Positions 40,801 to 53,400 of a stretch of DNA of 64,000 nucleotides are shown here, in pieces. Numbering within the stretch: position 1 is the stretch's first letter; each line of letters begins with the position of its first letter. A model generated the notes under the pieces. It ran no database searches. It worked only from the letters and a program-made list of their open reading frames with translations, and was not told the origin of the DNA. Both the position numbers and the translations under genes were made by a program. The stretch spans positions 3,534,001-3,598,000 of the forward strand of contig OZ004587.1 of assembly GCA_963924555.1 (NCBI GenBank), in the 5' to 3' direction. The DNA is from Crambe crambe. Taxonomy: Eukaryota; Porifera; Demospongiae; Poecilosclerida; Crambeidae.

Positions 40801-43800
40801 AATGAGGAACATACATGCAACAGTATAATGCTTTTGATATACATATAAACATAATGGACAAACCCCTTACTAACAAATTTGACTCAATTATAAAGTAGAC
40901 TTGGCTATAATGCAATATCATTTTATCACTGATTTCATTTTTGCAGGTATATAATTGGCGAGTGAGCGAAGCCCCACACTAATTGGTCAAAATGGAAATT
41001 CGCGATATTTATATGTAACGTACGTCACTCAAAATGCGCATGCACTTACGCATGCGCATGAAATAACTACTAAGCAACGTCATAATAAGCAATCATTTTC
41101 GTTAAGCTTGAAGTTGAAACACTATTATAGCGAGTATTATGGAACCCAGAGAACCAGAAAACAAGCAAAGGAGGGCCCCAGAACATCCTCTAGAAACTGA
41201 CCAGCAAAGAAGAGCGAGACCTCATAAAAGAAATGAAAGAGACGGAGAACAGAGTCGAAGGAACAGAGAAAAACAAGACTAGCAAAGAAATGCGACAGAT
41301 AGAGCCAGGAGGAGGGAATGTACAGAGTCAGCAGAAGATAATGTTGCAAGAGCAGAGCAAATGCACCATACTCATCTCTGTGCTTCTCCATCACAAAGTT
41401 GTACATTCCTAGAATTATGACATCATGTTAGGAGCAGACGTAATGAGAGCCAGAAGGAGAGCAGAGTCAGCAGAACACAGAGCTGCCAGATTAGAGCATA
41501 TGAGGGCTCATTATTTGAGAGACTAGCTACTGAGTCTGAACAGGAGTGGTAGCCTGGGTTCAGAGAAGACACTCTAATGCTAACTGGGAATGCACCAAGT
41601 CAGTTAACAACCTGAATAGCTAGATATCGAAAGTCACTGTTGGGGCTATATAATCATAAGTGAGGGAGGAGCACATTGAAATGACCACTGGCTGCTTGCT
41701 CGCCCAACTAATGCTATACGAGCATCTCTAGTTATAGGGGTTATACTGGATACCGAAAATCTTATTTTGCATGCATGTCATGATGGTGATCTTAGCTATA
41801 GCTTGACTCTCTGCTGCTTAGTTTTGTTGCTGCTTTCTCACCTACTTATGACTTGTTCATGCTTCTTGTAGGCTCTCTTGCTGCTCTTTTAGATTATCAT
41901 AAAATCTTGAGCTTTATACCCCCTGCTCTCACTGTTTATGGCTTTCGTGTTGGTTTTCTTGTTCCCACTACTTTTTCAGATGTGCCTACTGCATCTGCTC
42001 TCGTTGCTAGGCTCCTTTTCTACTTTCTAAAGAATGTTAACTTGCCTACTTGCCCCCTGCTATCGTTGGTTTTCTTGCTCCCAGGCATTAGGTTATGTGC
42101 ATGCATAACTATTTGTTTGTGCTACTAATAAAATATACATACCATCCATGGTTGTCGCCTTCAGCACTACATGTGTGTGAAGTGCCGAGGCAAACACTTA
42201 AACAGTGACTTACCATCTACGTATGATAATTTTAAAATCTTCTATTTACCATTGGTGATAGTAAAAAAAACCTCAGCTGCTGCTCCTGAGACCACACCCA
42301 TAGGAAGTGTTTGAAATCCAAGGACAAATGTTTCATCCTGCTCCCTCACTGTATCAGCGATTATCGTTATTGGTACACACACTCTCCTTGGTTCCCCAGC
42401 AGGAACTCTCACAGTCAGATCACTAGTCCTGATATTATAATCACTTCCAACTGGAAAATAAAAATTACGCATACCAGCATTTATGCCTAAGAAAACTGAT
42501 TACACCTGGTCATAGGAATAATTTTCTCATTTTCTCTCTAATCTCGTGATCGAAGCAAATTTCCACTTGTGCTCTCTCTCTCTCTGATCACTTACAAGTA
42601 GCGGGATTTGATCCTGTTGGTTGGTGCATGAGTACCACAGTGTAGGTCTGAGCACTGGAGGTGTTCCCCATGAAACAAACTGAAATAGACCCAGCATCTT
42701 CTTTGACTGACATATTTGGTGTGATGAATGAGAGCTCAATTACTGCACATAAATATCCACAATCATTAAGTAAAAGTGCATATGATGAATTATTATTAAT
42801 TGTACTAGTCATCATGGCCTATCATTGATCATTACCATCATCATCAATCACTTGAATTGTAGTCTCATTATAGGGTCTTAGAGCTACTTCACCCACACTT
42901 TCTTGCACAGTCATGTTCAAAATGGTAATAATAGGAGGTTCCATAGCAAACATATCATTCGATACTGAAAGTCTAATTTCTTCTGTAACTACATCAGGAA
43001 GGAATGTCAATAAACCAGAATTGCCGAGTTCTGGAGTTGCATTGGATGGTAAAATACCTGCAAAATAAGTGATTACAAAGTTTCATGAACTCCGAGCAAG
43101 TTGAATCACACTGTACATGTTAGAAAAGGGACTGAAGACCAAGAATCATGACTATTATTCATAAGTATATCACTGTGTATGGGGAAATATTAAGCCAATT
43201 TTACTGACGACATCTCTTTTTTGTTATTGCTTGGCTGCCAAATATTTCTTGCAATGGTACCCACAAATTACTAAGGTAGAAGACTGATATATAGAGGAGA
43301 GCCTTTTGATGTGTACAATAAGAAAGTACCTAAAGTCCATTATTATTATTTGACTCACGTCCTTCTACCAGAAGAGTAATTGTTTCACTGGTCCTACCAC
43401 TTTTATCAACATTAACTATGACTTCTCCAACATTCTCCATAACCACATACTCAGGTTGACGGAATGAGAATGAGATCACTAATAAAAATACATTAGTCTT
43501 TAGCTTATAGCAAAATATTTTACAGTACAATCACTTCACTACAGGTCAACTTCCGTGATACCGATAGCTTCAACCATAATACTTAAGGCAGTTTGTAGTA
43601 CCTTTTTTATCCTATGGTCTACAGCAGTTGTGATTGGTGGGGGAACTGGCTATTATTTCTGTAGTTGAAATGTCTAACTTATGAAGAATGAAAGAACAAC
43701 AGAGTGCACCAGTATAATCAGTGCAGGAGGATTCAGAAGGGGGTGGAGTTTTATAGATACCCGTACCCATGTATGAAGTGGAAGCTATAATTTAAGACAT

Positions 43801-44377
43801 TAAGACTAAGTGAAGAGCTAGGTTACCATCATCATTTATGATTGTGATATTGATGGTTGAACGGAGAAGTACAATCCCAGGGGAAGTGTCAGTAGTGCTT
43901 AATTGGATCATAAAAGTTTCATTTGGTTCATGTAAGTCTTCATCAATGATACGAATGGCAACAAAGAATGCTTCAGAGTTTCCATCCAATGTGAGAGATG
44001 TGGCAATAGGAGCATAGTCAAATCCACCTAGTAGAAAATACTATGATTAACTTTCCTTCATGTGTACATAGTACTGTGACTACTCACAGCTTTACACAGT
44101 GCATGCATTCCTGACTCTTAATGTATGTAGGGTACTCCATAGCTTAAGGCCATGCATATACTGCCAGTTCAGTGAGGAAGCCACGAAAAGAAGGTAGGAT
44201 GATTAGTCACAGAAATTAATCTCATACATAATTATAAGTTGACTCCACCAATTCCAATGATACGAGAATCAGAAACTAAAATTACCATGGAGTTAGTGAT
44301 CATTAGAGCAGGAAACCCAAAACAAATAATTTCAGTCAAGACTTATAATGATGGTTGTAATGTACCTCCCCCCCCTC

Positions 44378-44408
<31 letters not shown>

Positions 44409-47400
44409 AACAAACAAAAAAAAAAAAAAACTGTAGCAAGCTACAGACATTCAAATCTATCACTTTGAGATTTATTATAATTCGTGTATAAATAATTTAC
44501 ATCACATGGAGATAATCTATTGTTTCGGTATCAACATGCAACCTTGTCATGATAGTTATATATGTAGTATTGAGGTAATAAGTTAGTAACAGAATTGAAA
44601 GTGACTCACTTAGTGCAGTGATATCTGAAGTCTGTAGGCTAAGAACTATTGGTCTTCCCAATGAAGCATTAGTAATCCCAACTCCAAGTCGTATAAGACC
44701 CTCATCTTCACTTACTCTAAGCCTAGGTGCAATGAAATCTATGCCAATAACTGGAAAAAAAATAACAAAACAAAAAAGGTAGTTTAATAATCAATACTGC
44801 TTTCATGTACAGAATCCATTTAAGAATTGGTGGGAATGACTAAGTTAACCCTCCTACGTTAAAATTTTCACATCATGTAGGAACCTATGATTATACTATC
44901 TGTATCTTACCCTTGTATGTATGTATGTCTATACCATCTGGACGTATTATCTTGTATGATTATCATCTTACCCTCATTGTCTAATATAGTGACAGTAGCT
45001 TCTCTATTTGGACCTAGCATTACACCGCTGTCAGAAGCATTCAAAACTACACTAAATGTTTCTGAATTCTCAAATACATCATCATCAGTAATCAAGATAG
45101 GAACTGTAATTATCTGGCGATCATTTGCAGACGGCATGAATGTTAAGGACCTCAGAGTGGCTGAAAAATCTGCCCCATCATCACCAGCTACATGATTGAA
45201 GAGGATAAAGAGATAACATAAGTTTGAAGTGAGTTTACTGGTAAGCCCAAGAGATTAATCATACTTGAGATCGGTGATCTAAACGAACAATTTACCTGAA
45301 TCTTTCAACTCAGGTATCATGATGAGAAATACACTTTTTTTTCACAATTTTAAAAATCCACCATGCATTATAACTCCAATACGAATATCACACTTTTCAT
45401 TAATTTGTAAATGATGTAGCATGTCACTAAATAAATTCCTTGCAGATGAAGGACACTACTTACAAACCGCAGTTCCATCTCTAGTGTTGAGCATGACTTG
45501 TATTTGCTGATTTGTCCTTCCAGTCAGTATCACAGAGACACTTACAAACATCGAATTTTCAAACACTTCATACACGCTCTGTTCAAACCCAACCATATTA
45601 ATAGTGGGTGCTGATAATAAAAGGAAAAAAATTCAATAAAGAGATGTATATGTATGGTATAATAATATTATTAGGCCAATGTGCAACGATTGACAGCGAG
45701 CAAGCGAGCATTAGTGTGGTTTTAGTATCCGGTTGGTCCATTTCATTGTTATGTAAGTAAGTGATGGTTCCAACCAAGCAGAGTCAACTCACGCTGTCCA
45801 AGTGTAATAATGAGAGGTTGACTGAAAGCCCCTAGTCCTTCAGAGTTAGCAGCAGCCACTTCAATAGAGTACTGCTGACCAAATGTCAAACCAGTAATAG
45901 TGTACATGGTACTGGTCACATTTGTAACTGTTTCCAGTCCCCCCATAGTTCTGTATCGGACAGTGTATTGTTCTATGTTTCCATTCTGATCAAGACAGTT
46001 CACTGGACTCCACCGAAGAGATACGTCTCTGTCAGAAACAGTGCCTCTCACTGACTGAGGAGCAGCAGAAGGTGCTGCATTGATATGATAAAGTGGTTGA
46101 AGAATTTCAGAATTGATATCCATTCATCTTGGAAAATAGTATCACAGGCAAATATTATGTACATAGCTGGCTTCTAAATAATAATTAGACAATGAGACCG
46201 AGGGATAAATAATTTAGAGACCCAAAGACCCTGGGCTGTTAGTGACCTGAGCATGAGGAGATCCTATTGGTCAAGCTGTTTGGATTAGAAAATCTATTGT
46301 TAGGCACTTAGAAAACCTACTGCTTTCTAAGTCAGTTAGAAACACTATGTTCTAAAGTGCAACTGTTCTGCATTATTAAATATTCTCCAGCTATTGTAAC
46401 TACAGTTGTATCTGATGGTGGAAATTTGTTATTTGCCACTCTTTTCATAGCTGAGTATATTCATAGATAGTGGCCTTGATACTCTCACATATGGAAATTT
46501 TAAATCCTAATCTTGCATACCAGTAGCTGGGGTTGACACTCTAATTGAAGCAATTGGTCCTTGACCAACTTGATTCACAGCAAAAATGGACACTTCATAA
46601 TCCCCTCCTTCTTCTAAGCCCTGGAGTAGCCGATTTCTAGCCTCAGGACTCAGCAAGAATGACTGGGAAGTCTCCTCACATGGTCCCCTGTAACGCCAAC
46701 TTAGAAGGTAATTGATAACATTTCCACTTGTGGGCTGAGACCAAGAACATCTGAGAGTTGTGGGAGCAGGCTGACATTGCAGGTTCTCAGGACTAGTGGG
46801 CAGGCGATCTGAGAAAATACATAAATACATATATACAGGATCATTCCATAGCCTAGTGAGCTAGGGCACATATCACGTTACATTTCTGAATCAATACCCA
46901 CCTAAACTTTAATGTTAAAATCTGATTATAAACACACCAATATCAGAGACAATAATGATGGTAGCAACGCTTTCCACAATGTTAACTTGAACAGGGTTGT
47001 TGAGTGCGGTCAGCCTTGCTAAGAATGCTTCACCACTTCCAACCTCTCGAATGCCATCAGGAAGAGTTCTAATTGTCACCTCCTGGTCTGTTATGTTTGG
47101 AGCAAGTTCCAACGTCATGGTTATAGGGATGAAATCAATCATTTCTGGATAATAATAATGTCCAGTAAGTGAACGTGGGTATGATACTCAATTTAAAGCT
47201 CTATTAATTACTATAGTTTCTTTCCCCCAGTTTTATTCTTGTGGAACAATCATGAAATTAATTTCCATGCTATAGCTATCACATATACATACTTTATCCT
47301 TAAATAATATAGTTCTTCACACACAATAATTGTCATTACCTATTGCAGTTAATCCTTCAGTTCTGAAGGACATTCGTAGAGTTTCTTCAGTTTGGTTAAA

Positions 47401-50400
47401 TCTTCTGACCCTTAGAGTCACTTGGCCTCCTTCAGTTGTATTAAAAGCTGTTGCCACAAATCCAATTTGAACAACTGTGTACAATATCAAAAAAATGGCA
47501 CCACATAATTATTAGATACAGAGAGTCATCTCTCTGGGTAATTTGATATGGATCCATGGACTGTCTCAGGTGCTGGTACCACTTAGGCATGTAATATGTA
47601 TGTATTTTGTGCTGGTCAGCTGTCCAGCACCATTGTAGTATCAAAACTTACCATCGTTGTCAATAATAATAACTTGAGCTGTAGAATTTTCTGTTGTAGC
47701 TGTCTCATTCTGAAGTGATTGAAGACCAACAATGAAGAATTCATCCCTTTCCACTAGAGGGTCATTAATGATGGGAATGGAAACAGGAGCATACTCACTC
47801 CCAGGGGGGAACATCAAAGTCCCTGTTCCAACTGTCATATCAGTTCCTTCTACAAACCAGGAGTGAAAAATGTGTAGATGAATGATGCTTACAATCATGT
47901 CATCTGTACTATGTACGTATGTATGCTTTAATTTTTCTCCCTCAAAAATATGTATGAATCACAACTCTTCCAAATATATACCTCTTCTATACCATGTCCC
48001 TTCCTCAATCTTACCATCAGCTGTGCCACCCCTGATGAAGAAATACTGTGCACTTGCACTCTCCAAACGACCCTCATCCCTACTAATCTTCACCAGTAAC
48101 ATTACCTGACCAGCCCCCTCAGACACAGTGTACATATTCTCATTAAACCTAAATAAAGGCTCTAAAGGAGAGTGAAGGGAGAGAAAAGAATAATATACAC
48201 AATGTAATTTTTTTGTAAACAATTAATTTTGGTGTTCAACACCAGGATCAACTACTAGCATAGCTAATATTAAGATGGCCCTACACACACACACATAAAT
48301 GACAACACAGTAAGGACAAGGGGTACATAAAAACAAAACAACCCCCCCAAAAAAATTAAAAAATTACAATTTACACTACATGTATATAACACTCATTTTA
48401 ATTTCCATAGTTTGGCAATACTAAAAGAATTACCTACAACATAATTACACAGAAGTAGTTACATATTATGATCTACTCATACATGCTCACCAGGTCTAGG
48501 GTCATTATCCTCAATTGCAATGTCAACAAAGTTTTGTTGTAAAGTTACTCTGTCTTCAAAGCCTCCTCCTTCTACATAAGCTAGAACCCTGAATTCTTCA
48601 TTAACAGCTCCTTCATACATAGTGTCCTCTATAACCGGAATTAAAACTTCTGTTCCTACACTGTCAACTATAGGAATAGTTCTGTTGATTGCCACAAAGT
48701 CTTCTCCACCTGCAGAACACATCATAATTAAAAGGCACTATTGCTACAAACAGCACACAAGAACAGCGTTGATATATATAGAATGAACTCACTTTTAGCA
48801 TTTAAGTTCACTGATATGAGACGAATTGTAACAGGTTCACTCAAATTTCCTTGAACAACATTGACCAGCACTCTTGCATTTCCTGCACCCTCTCTGACAA
48901 TACCGTTAGTATTCTCCACTCTCAGCCCAATGACGGCAGCTACAATTATTTCAGTGGTCATATAAATATTAGTTTATTGTTAGAGGGATGCCTATGTGCT
49001 CCATGATTGTCAGATAGGGTAATGGCACTCTCTACGTAGGGATGACCCATGACCTCATAATCTCATCCATTCAGTCCTTGCTCCAATTAACTTTTTTTTT
49101 GACCAGTTAACTAGTCATCCCTACATAACCTCCCTTTATTTGAATAAAATTCAAACAAAGCCCCCACCCATCTTGCAACATATTATCATCTTTTATTGGT
49201 TTGTTTTGTAGAAATCTATATGCACCAAAGCTGATTGATATTTTTAACCCAGTGATCAATCCTGTATTGCATATAACAGTATGGTGAACAGAATCTCACT
49301 TGTGAAGTACAGTAGAACCAACACCTTTGTCCTCAAGAATTTATTTTGTGTACGGTTAAGTGAAATAGCTGGATAAGTGAAATGTAATTATAATGGGTGG
49401 GGTATAAAATTTGTGGGTGTGGGAATCACGTGGCATTTCTACAGCTGCTGCTGACTACGATGGCAAGCTCAGATTCAGAAAAAGTCTTTGCTATAGAAAG
49501 TGTGGTTCGGGGGCACCATGTTAAAAAATGTTTGGACGCCATTTGAAGGTGAAAAGCTGGTACTAGAGCAGAAACATCATAACAGCTAAAGTACACAGCC
49601 TGATCCAGCTGCTTATCATCGCTGAATTTCATTACTTTTACTGTTCTTTTCACTCCCATGTCCACCATTTCACTCTTAAACTGTAGAATCTTCTCTTTGT
49701 TGCTTTTTATATCTGCCACAGTGCTCCTTCCTATCCCATACTTTTAAAGAGTTTCAAAATTTCCACTTTCTCCTTGATAGACAAGATAACTCTCTTCCGC
49801 TTTGGTTTAGCAGCTGATGCCACGCCTTTAATTATTAAACACGCTGCTACGCGTGTTGGCTGCCTGCGCTGCACATATGCAGCTGCTGCACGTGCACATA
49901 TGGCAGCCTGCTCTAATTAAGTGAATTATATCTGATCACGTGGGTCATTTTCAAATCCGGATAATCGAGGTTCCGGTTAATCAAGGTTCGGATAATCGAG
50001 GTTCTACTGTATTGCTACAATAATTATGAGTATGTAGTAGTTCACTCACCGTCACTATCCACGATGCTAACATTGGTGGTGGATCGAGGGATTGAAAGAC
50101 GTGGGCTTGGAAGAATCACTCTCAATTCACATGTCACAAACTCATTTCTTTCAACTATGCCATCATCGATGACCACTAGTGAAGTTGACCTAGATGAGTC
50201 AATAGCACTGAAATTCAAGACCATCATCAGATCCAAATAGTCCAATCCACCTAAGTAATTATGTAAGAACATTAATAAGTGATATGGAGTTTAGGGTTGA
50301 TATGGATGTAGAATAGCAAGTGTCCTCATGCTACATATGTATGTATGTATATTGATACCTTACCAACAAACAACTTGCGTGTTATCCCATAGGTAAGGTA

Positions 50401-53400
50401 TATATGTATGTGAATTATGGAAGCAACTAGCAAATCAGCTTCACTTTCTTGTACATTTAAATTTTTATGAAGCAGTAGAAAGTGGTACAGATTTGTCCCC
50501 ATAAGTTAGCTTGAGGTATGTACAAAGCACTCCCAGTCAGTTCGCCAATGTACCGGAAGTCGTAGACCGCCGTATTATTTTATTTGTATTGTCGAGTCAG
50601 CAAAAATTAACTTATTAATTATTCATAAGTATTACTATATTTGTTATAAGATGTGTCAGAAGCAAAAATGAACTAAAAAACTTCTGCCATTATAAAGATA
50701 CGATATATATCATACCTACATTAATAAAATTTCACAATATTCTCCCTTCATAACTGGTAAATATCAAGACTGAACCTCCTTCTTACTTCCTGTCCGGATA
50801 CCATTTTTGCAATAGGTAAGAAGTTGAAGTTGCAGAAATAACTTTATCTAAGCACCGACTAGAACATATAAAAAAATTAAACTGTACCCAATTCTCAAAT
50901 TAAAGTTATGCCGAAAATAACAAGTGGACTCTGGTTGAAGCCAAGTAAAGTTAACATCATTTGTATCCATTTACATCATAGGCCATAAAAATGAATAACA
51001 ATAATAAATAAGCGAATAATGCAGCAAGCATGGCACAAAGAAGTAGGCGCAGGTTGTCGTATCCACCAGCATCTCGGTAGGAAGAACAAGGTGAAGCCTG
51101 TGCATTGTGTGGTAATACTCATTTGCACACATCAAAAGTATCCAAGCTGGAAGGATTTATCATCACAGCAATGTGCACGAACATTGGGGGTAGATGCAGA
51201 AAGTTTTATATGCCGGCCCTGTAGGGATGAATTTCACGGCTGGTGAAAGACCCTAGTTTCATATATACCTAGATGGAAAAAAGAGACTGTGATAGTGAAG
51301 AAATTTCCTACTCTAGCACTATAGTGGGAAGGGAAGGAGTGTTCAGTTGGCTGTGATTGCATCAACTGTACCAACACAAAAACTAAAGAGAGTGAGGACT
51401 TACTTGATACAGCAGTGGACGTATACTGAGAGAAGAAGTAAGTAGGTCTGCAGAGTCCACAGATGATATTGATGACATTTTAGACTGGGTGTTTGGTAGT
51501 GAAGACTGTGAACAGAATGTTAGTGACATTGACAGTGAATTTTTTGCATGTGCCAGAGTTTTGATTTAAAAAGCAAACTTTAAAAAAATACTTATCCTAC
51601 AACAAATAAAACTTGTTCTAAACCTCCATTTAGTAATGGCGCTAGACAGAATCTTACTAGTACGATCTACTGGGCACTCCTGTAGCTAAAATAATGAGCT
51701 TGTATTTTATAGACACGCTGCTTTCAACTATTTTTAGGGTTCCATAACATACCTTACTCCTTGAACTATGACTGGACCAAATGAAGATATCTAAACATTG
51801 ATACTTTTCGAGCTAGACTCCAGTTTTACGACTCACAGAAAACAAAGAGAAAGTGCATCCATTTTTTAAAATAAATGACGTCATTTTGCAAATAAATTCA
51901 CGTGAGCGGCCCAGTGGCGAACTGACTGCTCCATTATTATGCTCACTTCTAGCTGTTCCATCTGATGATAGCAGTAGAATCTGGACATCACTTTCTAGGA
52001 CTCCTTCCTGCAGTTCCACAGTGATCATAACCTCCCTTCTCTCCTCACTAGTGGAGTACTCCGATTGACTGAACCCAAACACAGCACCTATATTAGTACC
52101 GAAAAAAAGAAAAGAAAAAAAATGAATTATGGAACTTTAATTTTTTGAACACCATGACATCCTATTACGTAATTGATTTCCTCACCATCATTGTCTATGA
52201 TAGTGACTGTTGCTGTGCTATTTTTCACAGCAACAGGAAATAATCCTGGGATAGGAGAGATAGATGCAGTAAACTGCTCCATGTCTTCTACAGCTCTATT
52301 GTCTATCACAAATGTCACCACTGGCTGCAGCAAGTCCTCGATTGCAAATGTTACAGTCTCATTGATACTAATAAAGTCATCACCACCTGCACAATAATAT
52401 TATAATTTTAACTCTCATGAAATTTATCATTCACTGTACACATAATCAGGGTTTCATACAGGAACTTTGGATAGAGGGGGGATGCGGGGGTGCTCATGTG
52501 AGGGAAAATTGTGCTGTATAGAGATTGTAAAGACACATTCGAAAATTGATTTAGGGGGGAAATCTCAATCAGAGGGGGATCAGCCCCTTTCCCCTCCACT
52601 GAATGAAACCTTGCATATGCAAATATATTTTATTGATGACCATTTAGAAATCATTCATGACTTATTTTTCAGGAAAGCAAGACCTCTAGCTACTGAGAGC
52701 TAGGGGGCAAGGGACACACATAAAATGACGAGGTGAACTTAGATCTCATGGAACAGGATTGGAAACTGCTCATGCAATAGCCAATTGTCTGGTTATCAAG
52801 GAGATATTTTAGATTATATCTATGGCCAGGTTCTTTAGATCAAGTATCATCGAAGGCCTGGAGTTCAATGTTCATTTTGAGCACTTTTCACATGAGATTG
52901 CCGGGTTCCCTGTACGCTATGCTATCCTGACCTTAGCTTATTCCAGTAGAGCGATTCTTCAGCTACAAAGAACATTGTACTCATTTAGTTGCTAAGCTCC
53001 TAACAAACACGTAACTCTAAACTCCTTGGGTTAACACCACTCTACATGCTCTATTCCAGTGTGAAAACACTTCAGCTCTATGCTTACTTAGCTTTGATAT
53101 CTTCTGCTCCCATCAGTAGTAACTAATTAGAGTCCTACTTACTTTAATACAGTGCCATTAGAGCACTGGTAAAAATTTAATAACATGGATAGCTAGCCAT
53201 GTTTAATTTTGTATTGAGCCCTATGAGCCTGTGTAGGTGGTTTCCAATCCTATTTCGTGTCTATTATACATAGATTCTTGTGTCATCTAACACTGTACCT
53301 TTAGCAGTTCCATCAGTAGTAGCAATTTGAACTGATACAGGTTCAATAGCCCCATCAGTTTTTTCCAGCATGAAGCTTACCATGCACTCTCCCTCAGTTA

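Noticed and set aside
41853..42128. 91-aa hydrophobic plus-strand ORF
   Set aside because: Intron sequence without a domain, splice support or composition like the neighbouring exons.
44239..44436. 65-aa ORF ending in poly-Pro and poly-Lys
   Set aside because: Product of the poly-C/poly-A tract in an intron.
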